64,000 nucleotides of DNA from Actinomadura_C sp036008685 (lineage in GTDB: Bacteria; Actinomycetota; Actinomycetes; Streptosporangiales; Streptosporangiaceae): NCBI GenBank assembly GCA_036008685.1, contig DASYNF010000178.1, positions 16,325 through 80,324 of the forward strand, given 5' to 3'. Below, one piece after another: positions 7,756-15,333 of this stretch. A program made the position numbers and the translations under genes. The notes beneath the pieces are model-generated. The model saw only the letters and a program-made list of their open reading frames with translations. It searched no databases and was not told the DNA's origin. Position 1 is the stretch's first letter. Every line of letters begins with the position of its first letter.

Positions 7756-8579
7756 CAGTGGTTCCGGACCGGGCGCTGAGCGTCCCCGGCACCCGGGCGC
7801 GCTCCCCCGAGCGCGGAGTAGGACTGCTCCGGGTCGCCGAGCGCCCGGCCCACGATCCCGCGGGCCTTGGCCAGGTCGTCATGGTTGTCCACCTCGACCC
7901 AGTCCACCGCCCCGATCGGCGCGACGGAGATCCGGCCGCCCCTGTTGACCAGCTCCTGGTAGCCGTCCTCGTAGTAGAGGTCGGGATCGCCCTTCCACGT
8001 GGCCTCGAGCGCCTCGGCCAGCGGCCCGGCGGCGGCCGGCTCGATCAGCGTGGCGCCGATGTACTCGCCGTGGGCCTGCGCCGGGTCCATCAGCTTGGTG
8101 ATGCGCTGCAGATGACCGGACTCGGAGAGGGTCACCTTCATCTCCTCGTCGGCGAGTGTTTTCACGGTGTCCACCGCCAGGAGAATGTCCGGACCCCGAC
8201 GCTCCAATAGTGTCTTCTCGACGCTCACCGGATGGACCGTGTCGCCGTTCACCATAAGGACGCCCTCGGCGAAATGCTCCCGGGCAAGCCACATGGAATA
8301 GGCGTTGTTCCACTCCTCGGCCTTGTCGTTGTGCACAAGGGTCAGCGAGACGCCATGGCGCTCCTCGAGTGCGGCCTGCCGCTTCTCGACCGCCTCCGCG
8401 CGGTAGCCGACGACGATGACCACGTCGGTCAGCCCGACCGCGCCGAGGTTGCTCAGCGCGATGTCGAGAATCGTCGTGCCGTCGTCATCGGGCCCCACGG
8501 GGACGAGTGCCTTCGGCAGCGTGTCGGTGTACGGACGCAACCTGCGCCCCGCACCCGCCGCGAGCACCATGCCAATCAT
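7755..8579 (-). CDS. Sugar-phosphate/polyol-phosphate nucleotidyltransferase
   Basis: 274 residues. The ATG overlaps the preceding stop (ATGA). The nucleotide-binding loop is MVLAAGAGRRLRPYTDTLPK, with VNGDT as the metal-binding aspartate motif and WVEVDNHDDLAKAR near the C-terminus, typical of NTP_transferase proteins of the inositol-1-phosphate or phosphocholine cytidylyltransferase kind. It would form a nucleotide-activated alcohol or sugar. Position between a DUF5941 protein and the glycerol-1-phosphate dehydrogenase-like gene suggests it provides the activated head group for one or both CDP-alcohol phosphotransferases. Nucleotide preference (CTP or another NTP) cannot be read directly. 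Confidence 0.83.
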   Translation of the reverse strand: MIGMVLAAGAGRRLRPYTDTLPKALVPVGPDDDGTTILDIALSNLGAVGLTDVVIVVGYRAEAVEKRQAALEERHGVSLTLVHNDKAEEWNNAYSMWLAREHFAEGVLMVNGDTVHPVSVEKTLLERRGPDILLAVDTVKTLADEEMKVTLSESGHLQRITKLMDPAQAHGEYIGATLIEPAAAGPLAEALEATWKGDPDLYYEDGYQELVNRGGRISVAPIGAVDWVEVDNHDDLAKARGIVGRALGDPEQSYSALGGARPGAGDAQRPVRNH

Positions 8580-9235
8580 GATCCGGTTTCCTCCTCTTGC
8601 TCGAGGTCGACCATCACGCCAGTGCCGCGCCCGGCCTTGCTCCAGGTGTGCACGCTCTCGACCACGAAGATCACACCGAGGAAGACGGCGAGCGCGGCGT
8701 ACGCGAAGGGCAGGACCCCCACGAGGCCGGCGGCCGCCAGGACCAGCATGCGGCCTTCCCAGCCGAGACCGGCGGTGAAGACCCATTTCTGCGGCCAGAG
8801 TTTCTGGCGAGTGCGGTAGACCGTGTCGTAATGGTGGTAAACGAGCACCGCGATCAGTGTGTATATCAGCGGCGCCGAAATGTGGTAGGCGAACCCCAAT
8901 ACGGCGACGTAACCATACTCGATCGCCCTGATGAAGGGCGGCACGAGCCAGTCCAGCCGGCCGGAATGCGGGTGCGTCGAGGCGGGTCCGGTGAGGAGCA
9001 GCGCCGCGAGCGGGGCGAACAGCGCGGGGCCCGAGACCTCTCCGGCCCCGGCGATCAGCAGCACGGCCGTGACCAAGACCGCGACCAGCACACCGGGCAG
9101 CGGCGGCAACTGGCCCTGTGCCAGCCGGCCGAGCATCGCGCAGACGGGGCCGTCGTCGCGGTAGACCTGCAACGGCCCGGTCGACGGAGCGGTCACGGGA
9201 TCGGCGGCGGGACGCCGCGGGAGAGTCGAGCTCAT
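8576..9235 (-). CDS. DUF5941-type integral membrane protein
   Basis: 219 residues, translationally coupled on both sides (ATGA overlaps at 9232-9235 and 8576-8579). It has about five hydrophobic segments, for example GVLVAVLVTAVLLIAGAG and GFAYHISAPLIYTLIAVLVY, and the conserved-looking stretch WPQKWVFTAGLGWEGRMLVL. From memory this matches the domain that many actinomycetes carry fused to the C-terminus of a nucleotidyltransferase/CDP-alcohol phosphotransferase; here it is a separate gene directly after that protein. No enzymatic motif is visible. It may be a membrane partner of the upstream CDP-alcohol phosphotransferase. Confidence 0.72.
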   Translation of the reverse strand: MSSTLPRRPAADPVTAPSTGPLQVYRDDGPVCAMLGRLAQGQLPPLPGVLVAVLVTAVLLIAGAGEVSGPALFAPLAALLLTGPASTHPHSGRLDWLVPPFIRAIEYGYVAVLGFAYHISAPLIYTLIAVLVYHHYDTVYRTRQKLWPQKWVFTAGLGWEGRMLVLAAAGLVGVLPFAYAALAVFLGVIFVVESVHTWSKAGRGTGVMVDLEQEEETGS

Positions 9236-10872
9236 CGCGCCAGGGACCTCAGCACTCGGCCGGTCAGGGTGTAGGCCATCGCGACCGAACCCCAGACCAG
9301 CAGGGACAGGAACGTCACCTTGGCGTTGAACAGCGCCGCGGTCACGGAGATCAGGGCGAAGCGCTCACCGATCGGCAGGATGACGACCTTCTTGGCCCAT
9401 CGCAGCCCCCCGATCCGCTCCGTACGGGCGGACAGCCACACGGCCAGCCGGCCGAGCCCACCGCCGCGGCGGGACCCACCGGCCGGCCGCGGCGCCGGAT
9501 CGAGCGCGCCGTCGTCCTGGTCGGCGAGCGGCACCCCGGGGGCGGGGGCGGCGGGCGTGCGCACCCGCGCGGCGTCGAAGGCAAAGTCGATCATGTGGCG
9601 CACCGTCTGCAGGATCAGCGCTCCGGCCGCGAGCGCCCAGACGTCACCGGAGTGCACGGAGCCGCCCGCGACCGCGGCGGTGGAGCCCACCGCCAGCCCG
9701 GCGTAGACCACGTATTCCTTCGCCCGGTCGAGCGTGGCGTCCAGCCATGCGCCGAATGTGCTGAACTGCCGGGTGTAACGGGCGAGCTGCCCGTCCACGC
9801 AGTCGAGGACGAAGGCGAAGTAGAACAGCAGGCCGCCGAGGACCATGCCGGTGCGGGTCCCGGCGCCGAACCAGACCGCCGCCACGACGGCCACGGCCAT
9901 GGACATGCACGTCACCATGTTCGGCGTGAGGCGCCTGCGGGCGGACCAGCGGGCGATGTGGCGGGAATAGGTGCTGACCGCATAGGTCGTGAAGAGCCCG
10001 TCGTTGCTCTTCACCGCCGCGTCGAGGCGGATCTCGTCCTCGTCGACCGACTCGACCGCGACGCGGGCCGCGGAGACCTGCCCGGCCGTGAGCGCCCGGT
10101 CACAGACCAGGTCTGCGACCGGCCGGGCGTCGACCCGTACGCCGGCGCGGACCAGACCGACCAGCAGCAGGGCGGGCGGGTCATCGCCCGTCACCGGCGC
10201 CGCGGGCCGGCGCGGCTCGGCGCCGGACCTGCGGATCGGCTCGACGTCGGGGAGCGTGCCGGCCAGGTCCGCGAGCTCCTCAGCGATCACGGCCAGCCGG
10301 GCCGCCGCCCTGGGGCCGGCCCGCAGCGCGCCGCGGAACTCGGCGTCGGGAGCGGTGACCTGGTGGTGACGCGATCCGGCCGAGACGACGTGACCGCCCT
10401 TGGTCCGCAGGAGCGGCCTCGCGGGCTCCGCGTCGGGACGGCGGCCGGCGACGAGGGCGAGCGCGGGAGGCTTGGTGTCATAGACCAGCCGCGCCATCTG
10501 CTCGTCGTTCATCACCAGATCGCCGTGCAGGATCAGCATGGGCTCCCGGGCCGCGCCGGCCAGCCGCGCGATCTCGCGCAGGTCCATGGCCAGGTCGTGC
10601 GACTCGATCACGCCGGGACACCGCGCGTCCCGAGGCCGGCGCCCGGCGTCGCCGTCGGCGTGGCCGCTGTGCCCGCTCTTGCGGAGCGCCGCCGCCGTTT
10701 CCGGCCGGGTGATGACGTAGGTGTCGTGTACGTTGAGCGAGGCCAGTTGGTCGAGCAGCCGCAGCAGCAGTGTCCGCTCGGTGCCGGCGTAGACCAGCTC
10801 GGCCGTGGCGGCAGGGACCCCTACGGCGGCCCCCTGGACCGGCTCGGTCGCGACAACAACAGCCAGAGTCAT
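9232..10872 (-). CDS. Fused nucleotidyltransferase-like and CDP-alcohol phosphatidyltransferase protein
   Basis: 546 residues from ATG 10872, which has GGAGGG 6 nt upstream; an ATG at 10914 would add 14 residues without a ribosome site. Residues 1 to about 270 resemble a nucleotidyltransferase but lack the clear glycine-rich loop (it begins TLAVVVATEPVQGAAVG), so this half may be inactive or altered. The C-terminal half is a membrane CDP-alcohol phosphotransferase with an intact signature, DGQLARYTRQFSTFG then AWLDATLD. This layout recalls the bifunctional inositol-phosphate cytidylyltransferase/phosphotransferase proteins. It is the first gene of the six-gene operon, divergent from the IspD-like gene. 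Confidence 0.82.
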   Translation of the reverse strand: MTLAVVVATEPVQGAAVGVPAATAELVYAGTERTLLLRLLDQLASLNVHDTYVITRPETAAALRKSGHSGHADGDAGRRPRDARCPGVIESHDLAMDLREIARLAGAAREPMLILHGDLVMNDEQMARLVYDTKPPALALVAGRRPDAEPARPLLRTKGGHVVSAGSRHHQVTAPDAEFRGALRAGPRAAARLAVIAEELADLAGTLPDVEPIRRSGAEPRRPAAPVTGDDPPALLLVGLVRAGVRVDARPVADLVCDRALTAGQVSAARVAVESVDEDEIRLDAAVKSNDGLFTTYAVSTYSRHIARWSARRRLTPNMVTCMSMAVAVVAAVWFGAGTRTGMVLGGLLFYFAFVLDCVDGQLARYTRQFSTFGAWLDATLDRAKEYVVYAGLAVGSTAAVAGGSVHSGDVWALAAGALILQTVRHMIDFAFDAARVRTPAAPAPGVPLADQDDGALDPAPRPAGGSRRGGGLGRLAVWLSARTERIGGLRWAKKVVILPIGERFALISVTAALFNAKVTFLSLLVWGSVAMAYTLTGRVLRSLAR

Positions 10873-10935
10873 CGACGCCCTCCGATCATCAGGACATGGG
10901 GTAATGCACCGCACAGGACATGATCACAACCGCGG

Positions 10936-10974
10936 GCGTCTCCACAGAGTAGCGGCTCGAACCTGTGGAGACGC
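10936..10974. promoter_or_regulatory. 12-bp inverted repeat in the divergent promoter region
   Basis: Arms GCGTCTCCACAG (10936-10947) and CTGTGGAGACGC (10963-10974) are exact complements around a 15-base centre. They lie about 65 bp before the minus-strand operon start and about 50 bp before the IspD-like start. The position suits a regulator-binding site serving both directions, or an RNA hairpin in the 5' leader of the minus-strand operon. No known operator is recognised. Confidence 0.45.
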
Positions 10975-11022
10975 TGGAGTAACGCTTATGTGCATTTCAC
11001 GTGATGACTGGGATTCGACGCG

Positions 11023-11745
11023 ATGAGAACCGTGGCCGTGGTCCTCGCGGGCGGCACCGGGGAGCGCATCGGGTCGGCCCTGCCGAAGCAGCTCATCGAG
11101 ATCGCCGGGCGGCCGATCCTCTCCTATGCCATCGAGGCCTTCGACACCTGTGACGCGGTCGAGGACGTCCTCGTCGTGATGGCCGCCGGGCACGTGCCCG
11201 CGGCGACCCGGATCGCCGAACCGTTCAAGAAGGTCCGGGCGGTCGTCGAGGGGGGCGCGAGCCGGTCGGAGTCGACACTGACCGCGCTGACCGCACTGGC
11301 CGGGGATCCCGACGACACGCTGGTGCTGCTCCACGACGCGGCCCGTCCCTTCGTCGACCACGGCGTCATCGGCCGGTGCCTCGACGCGCTGGCCGTGGGC
11401 GAGGCCGTGGCCGTGGGCATGCCGACCGCCGACACGATCGTCTCCGTCGAGGGCGACGTGGTGACGGGCATGCCGGCCCGCGAGACCCTGCGCCGGTTCC
11501 AGACCCCCCAGGGATTTCGGCTCGGCACCATCCGGATGGCCTACGATCTGGCGCTCGCCGACCCCGAGGGGTTCGATCTGCACCGCTCCGCCACCGACGA
11601 CTGCGGGGTCCTCCACCGCTATCTGCCGGAGGTCCCGATCCGCGTGGTCGAGGGTGCCGAGCGCAATCTGAAGGTGACCCACCCCCTCGATATCGTGCTG
11701 GCCCGGCACATCGCCGAGGACCTGACCCGGAGGGAAGGCACATGA
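11023..11745 (+). CDS. IspD/TarI-family cytidylyltransferase
   Basis: 240 residues, the usual length of 2-C-methyl-D-erythritol 4-phosphate cytidylyltransferase. Visible motifs are VVLAGGTGERIGSALPKQ (CTP loop), GGASRSESTLTALTAL, LLHDAARPFV and a C-terminal ERNLKVTHPLDIVLAR. These residues are shared by IspD (isoprenoid MEP pathway) and TarI (ribitol-5-phosphate cytidylyltransferase). IspF and CarD, the usual actinobacterial neighbours of ispD, are absent here. Instead the gene is coupled to a glycerophosphodiesterase and divergent from a CDP-alcohol operon. A second paralogue making a CDP-polyol is therefore a real alternative, and no symbol is assigned. Confidence 0.85.
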   Translation: MRTVAVVLAGGTGERIGSALPKQLIEIAGRPILSYAIEAFDTCDAVEDVLVVMAAGHVPAATRIAEPFKKVRAVVEGGASRSESTLTALTALAGDPDDTLVLLHDAARPFVDHGVIGRCLDALAVGEAVAVGMPTADTIVSVEGDVVTGMPARETLRRFQTPQGFRLGTIRMAYDLALADPEGFDLHRSATDDCGVLHRYLPEVPIRVVEGAERNLKVTHPLDIVLARHIAEDLTRREGT

Positions 11746-12548
11746 TCTTCGAGTCGAGGCCCGAGGTCATCGGGCACCGCGGCTACGGCACCGGGACCAT
11801 CGCGCGTACCACCGCACCGATGGCCACGGCGGGCGACGACGGCGACGGCGCGCCGGTGACCGGACAGGCACAGGAGGCCGTGACCGAGAACACCATCGCC
11901 TCGCTACTGGCGGCCGTGGACGCGGGCCTGTCCTGGGTGGAGATCGATGTCCAGCGCACCGCCGACGACGAGCTGGTGCTCCGGCACGACCCGACCACAC
12001 CCGAGGGGGCGTTCCTCATCGAAGGGACGGCCGCCGAGTCAGGGCTGCCGCGGCTGACGGAGGTGTTCGAGGCCCTGCCGCCCGAGGTGGCGGTGGACGT
12101 CGACGTGAAGACCATCCTCGAAGACGCCGTGGACGCGCCGGCCCGCCGCACCGGCGCGCTGCTGTCGCCCATCCTGGCGCGAGAGGCCCGGCGCAGACCG
12201 CTGCTGGTGACCTCCTTCGACCCGGCACTGCTCCTCGGCTTCCGCGAGAGCCTCCCCGGGGTCCCGCTGGGCCTGCTGACCTGGCTGACCTTTCCCCTGG
12301 CCCACGCCGTCTCCGCGGCGGCGGGCCTCGGCCTCCAGGCGGTGGGCCTGCACACCGGCTCGTTCGGGCTCGACCGGGACGACCACCGGATCCGGCCGCT
12401 GGAGCACGCGGTGGACACGGCGCACCAGGCGGGTCTCGAGGTGCTCGTCTGGTGCCCGGCGGCCAAGGACGCCCCGCGCTATGCCAAGGGCGGCGTCGAC
12501 GCGCTCATCGTGAACGACGTTCCCGGGGTCCTCACCGCACTCGCCTAG
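11742..12548 (+). CDS. Glycerophosphodiester phosphodiesterase
   Basis: 268 residues from ATG 11742, overlapping the upstream stop (ATGA) with GGAGGGAA before it. The GDPD active site is visible: HRGYG near residue 10, then ENTIASLLAAVDAG, WVEIDVQRTADDELVLRHD (E-x-D metal pair and catalytic His) and VDVKTILEDAV. About 35 poorly conserved residues lie between HRG and ENT, longer than usual. No signal peptide is present, so it should act in the cytoplasm, hydrolysing glycerophosphodiesters to an alcohol and glycerol phosphate. Coupling to a cytidylyltransferase suggests turnover or recycling of the head group made by the divergent operon. Confidence 0.87.
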   Translation: MIFESRPEVIGHRGYGTGTIARTTAPMATAGDDGDGAPVTGQAQEAVTENTIASLLAAVDAGLSWVEIDVQRTADDELVLRHDPTTPEGAFLIEGTAAESGLPRLTEVFEALPPEVAVDVDVKTILEDAVDAPARRTGALLSPILAREARRRPLLVTSFDPALLLGFRESLPGVPLGLLTWLTFPLAHAVSAAAGLGLQAVGLHTGSFGLDRDDHRIRPLEHAVDTAHQAGLEVLVWCPAAKDAPRYAKGGVDALIVNDVPGVLTALA

Positions 12549-12630
12549 CCGCCACGTCCGGGCCCGGCGGGAGAGCGGAACGGGCCGAACGGACCGGATG
12601 GCCGGCGCCGGGCCCGGCCCGCGGCTGTTC

Positions 12631-12660
12631 GTCGCTATTCGGCGCTATTCGGCGCTATTC
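12631..12660. repeat. Three tandem 10-bp units at the end of the membrane-protein gene
   Basis: The unit GTCGCTATTC / GGCGCTATTC / GGCGCTATTC is repeated three times head to tail. The last copy contains the TAG stop of the minus-strand membrane-protein gene. It lies between two convergent genes; no function is evident. Confidence 0.5.
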
Positions 12661-13500
12661 GTCCTTGGCCGGGCCCCTGGTGCCGTACATCTGGGTCCAG
12701 CCACCGGCCTCGTCCTCGTCGCCGTCGCGCGCGGGTCGCTCCGGCCGGGAGGACGGCAGGGGCGGCGGTGAAGAGGCCGCCGGTGGCGCGCTCGGCCCCG
12801 GCTCGAACGGAGCCGCCCCGAACGGGCCTGGCAGCTGCTCGGGACTGGACCGCTGGGCCGGCACCGCACCGTGTCCCGGCCCCGCAGCGTGTCCCGGCAC
12901 CGCACCCTGTCCCGGCCCCGCACCGTGTCCGGCCTCCCACTGAGCCGGCGGGGCCTGCGGCGCCGGGATCCGGGAGCGCGGGTCATGGGAGCGCGGCGTC
13001 ACGGCCTCCGGCGGCGCGCCCTGGCCGTACGGCGGGATCGGCCCGCCACGGCCGCTCGGCGGCTCACCCGCCGGGTGCGGCCGGCGCGCGGCCCACCTGG
13101 AGGGCGACAGCGAGGCCACGAGCAGGAACACCCCCACCAGGAGCAGCACGCCGGACGGCCCGGCGATGAGATGACCGCGGTCCAGCCCGGCCGGGAGCTT
13201 CTCCCCCATGGTGCGCATGGCCAGGCGCGGGTCGATCACCCAGAGCGCTCCGGCCGTGCCGAACACGAGCCCCGGGATGAGGGAGGCGAGCGGTGACATG
13301 CGTGAACCGGCCAGCACTCCGAGTAGCACCGCGACGGCCAGGATCGCGCCGGTGCCGACCCACCGGTCCGGCCCGTCCAGGCGGAGGCCGGTGAAGACCC
13401 GGGCGAGGCGCGAGGCGCCGAACAGCAGCCCGGCGGCGAGCACCGGGGTCGTGACGAGTCCGGTGAGCACACCGATCGCGTGTCGTGCTCCGTTCTGCAT
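12655..13500 (-). CDS. Four-helix membrane protein with long Pro/Gly-rich tail
   Basis: 281 residues from ATG 13500, preceded by AGGAGG. Four hydrophobic helices fill residues 8 to about 140 (for example AIGVLTGLVTTPVLAAGLLF and GVLLLVGVFLLVASL). The rest is a low-complexity cytoplasmic or extracellular tail rich in Pro, Gly, Ala and Ser. Within the tail, four 18-bp repeat units (12858-12929) encode a degenerate hexapeptide such as GAGPGQ/GAVPGH. No family is recognised. It lies next to an LCP transferase, so a cell-envelope role is likely, but that is only context. Confidence 0.72.
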   Translation of the reverse strand: MQNGARHAIGVLTGLVTTPVLAAGLLFGASRLARVFTGLRLDGPDRWVGTGAILAVAVLLGVLAGSRMSPLASLIPGLVFGTAGALWVIDPRLAMRTMGEKLPAGLDRGHLIAGPSGVLLLVGVFLLVASLSPSRWAARRPHPAGEPPSGRGGPIPPYGQGAPPEAVTPRSHDPRSRIPAPQAPPAQWEAGHGAGPGQGAVPGHAAGPGHGAVPAQRSSPEQLPGPFGAAPFEPGPSAPPAASSPPPLPSSRPERPARDGDEDEAGGWTQMYGTRGPAKDE

Positions 13501-13588
13501 CAATGCCTCCTCAGTCGAGTTTCGCCACCCTGGCCGTGGCCCTAACAGCCCCGTGGCCCGGGCCGGCCCCGCTGACGGGGATCCGGCC

Positions 13589-15256
13589 TTATTTACAGAG
13601 GTTCTGCGTGGCCGTCCGTGGCGGATGAGCGTCCTTGACCTCCGCGACCCCACCCTCGGCCGCGGCGACCTTGACCTTCTTGGCCCTGGTCCAGGACGAG
13701 CCCACGACCACCTGGACGCGGTCGCCCAGTGACGGGACGCGCCTGAGCCGTGCTCCGGGGATCGCGGCGGCCAGGGTCCTGGCCGAATCGGCGCGTCCGG
13801 CGCCGTACTGGATCAGCGTCTCCCGTTGCCCGGTCCGCCGTGCCATGCCGGGGACCACCACTGGACGGAAGCCGGCCCCGCGCAGGTCGGCCGCCGCTTC
13901 CCGGGCCACACCCCGGGTGCCGACGCCGTTGATCACTCTGACCTGGATGTCCGCGGGACGCACGGTGAGGTCGCTCTTGTTCTGCTTTGACGGCGACGAC
14001 GGAGACGCGGTGGGTGAGGCGGCCGGGGCGGGCTGGACGAACGACTCGTCCCTCCTCAGCTTGCCGAAGAGGTCCTGGGCCCGCTGCGGGTCCCACCGGA
14101 CCGTGGACTGCGGCAGGGAACCGTTGAGCCGGGTCATGTAGTTGGAGTCGGCGAGCGGCACGCCGGCGAAGGCGACGCTGTCGGTCGACAGCGCCTTCAT
14201 CTGCTTGAGCAGCGCCTGGGCGTCGTCGGCCAGTCCCTTGTCCACCCGTACGGCCGCGAGCGTGGCGCTGAGGAACCTCGTCGCCTTGACCGGGTCGGTC
14301 AGCGTGGAACCGCTCAGCGCCTGGTGCATGAGGGCGGCCATGAACTGCTGCTGCCGGTCGATGCGGCCCAGGTCATCGCCGCCGCCGAGGGTGTAGCGGG
14401 CACGGGCGTAGGCGAGCGCCTTCTCACCCGGCACGTGGGTCCGCCCGGCCGGGAGCCGCAGTCCGCTCTTCGGGTCGTCGATGGGCTGCTCGGTGCAGAC
14501 GTCCACCCCGCCCAGGGAGTCGACCACCTTGATGAAGCCGAGGAAGTTGACCTCGACGTAGTGGTTCACGCGGACACCGGTGGTCTGTTCGATGGTGTGG
14601 ATCGTGAGCTGCGAGCCGCCGAAGGTGTAGGCCCAGTTGAGCTTGCCGGGCCGGGCCGGGACGGGGGTGCCCTTGACCCCCTCGCTGCCGTTGGACCGGT
14701 GCGCCGGAATCGTGACGAGCGAGTCGCGGGGCAGGCTGACGACCGAGACCTTGTCATGGTCGGCGGACAGGTGCACCAGCATCATGGTGTCGGAGCGCTC
14801 GCCCTCGAACCGGCCGAGCCTCAGCCGCCGGATCTGTTCCGGCTTCAGCCCCTCACGCCGGTCCACGCCGGCCACCAGGATGTTCATCGCCCCCTTGGGG
14901 CCGGCGTCCGGCCGGTTGCCGAGGCCCTCGAAGGGGTTGATCTTCTGGACCTGGCCCATCATGAAGCCCTGGAAGGCCCAGGCACCCCCGGAGGAGAGGA
15001 GCACGAACACCGACATCGTCGCCGTGACCATCAGGAACCGGCGTCGCCGGCGGGGGGTGGCCGACGGCCGCGCGCCGCCGCGCGCACGGCGGCGCGAGCC
15101 CGATCTGGCGACGTCGACACGGGGCGCGCGGGTGTCATCGATGATGACGCCGTCCGGCCGGCCCTCGCCGGACTCCGGACCGGCGGAGCTCCGCGGTCCA
15201 CCCGGTCTCGGCCGAAAATACCGTTCGAATGGATCGGAGTCGTTCTCGTTGGCCAT
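13589..15256 (-). CDS. LytR-CpsA-Psr (LCP) family glycopolymer transferase with LytR_C domain
   Basis: 555 residues from ATG 15256. Residues 1 to 65 are polar and cytoplasmic, and a single transmembrane helix follows (RFLMVTATMSVFVLLSSGGAWAF region). The extracellular LCP domain contains NILVAGVDRREG, the arginine/aspartate motif RSDTMMLVHLSADHDKVSVV and SLPRDSLVTIP. Near the C-terminus, a LytR_C domain begins about residue 430 (IQVRVINGVGTRGVAREAA). LCP enzymes transfer lipid-linked glycopolymers (arabinogalactan, teichoic acids) to peptidoglycan. It is divergent from a glycosyltransferase gene and fits the wall-polymer theme of this region. Confidence 0.9.
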   Translation of the reverse strand: MANENDSDPFERYFRPRPGGPRSSAGPESGEGRPDGVIIDDTRAPRVDVARSGSRRRARGGARPSATPRRRRRFLMVTATMSVFVLLSSGGAWAFQGFMMGQVQKINPFEGLGNRPDAGPKGAMNILVAGVDRREGLKPEQIRRLRLGRFEGERSDTMMLVHLSADHDKVSVVSLPRDSLVTIPAHRSNGSEGVKGTPVPARPGKLNWAYTFGGSQLTIHTIEQTTGVRVNHYVEVNFLGFIKVVDSLGGVDVCTEQPIDDPKSGLRLPAGRTHVPGEKALAYARARYTLGGGDDLGRIDRQQQFMAALMHQALSGSTLTDPVKATRFLSATLAAVRVDKGLADDAQALLKQMKALSTDSVAFAGVPLADSNYMTRLNGSLPQSTVRWDPQRAQDLFGKLRRDESFVQPAPAASPTASPSSPSKQNKSDLTVRPADIQVRVINGVGTRGVAREAAADLRGAGFRPVVVPGMARRTGQRETLIQYGAGRADSARTLAAAIPGARLRRVPSLGDRVQVVVGSSWTRAKKVKVAAAEGGVAEVKDAHPPRTATQNLCK

Positions 15257-15333
15257 CGTGGCTGCCGCCTCCGCGCGAAAACCGTATGTTCGTTGCCTGT
15301 GACCCTGGTTTCGTACAGTAGCGTGGCGGCGTC

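Noticed and set aside
9118..10923. Plus-strand 601-codon frame opposite the NTase/CDP-alcohol gene
   Set aside because: High-GC shadow: low-complexity composition, opposite a gene with clear membrane and catalytic motifs.
5856..12548. Biosynthetic cluster for a known antibiotic
   Set aside because: No polyketide synthase, peptide synthetase, terpene or tailoring enzymes are present.
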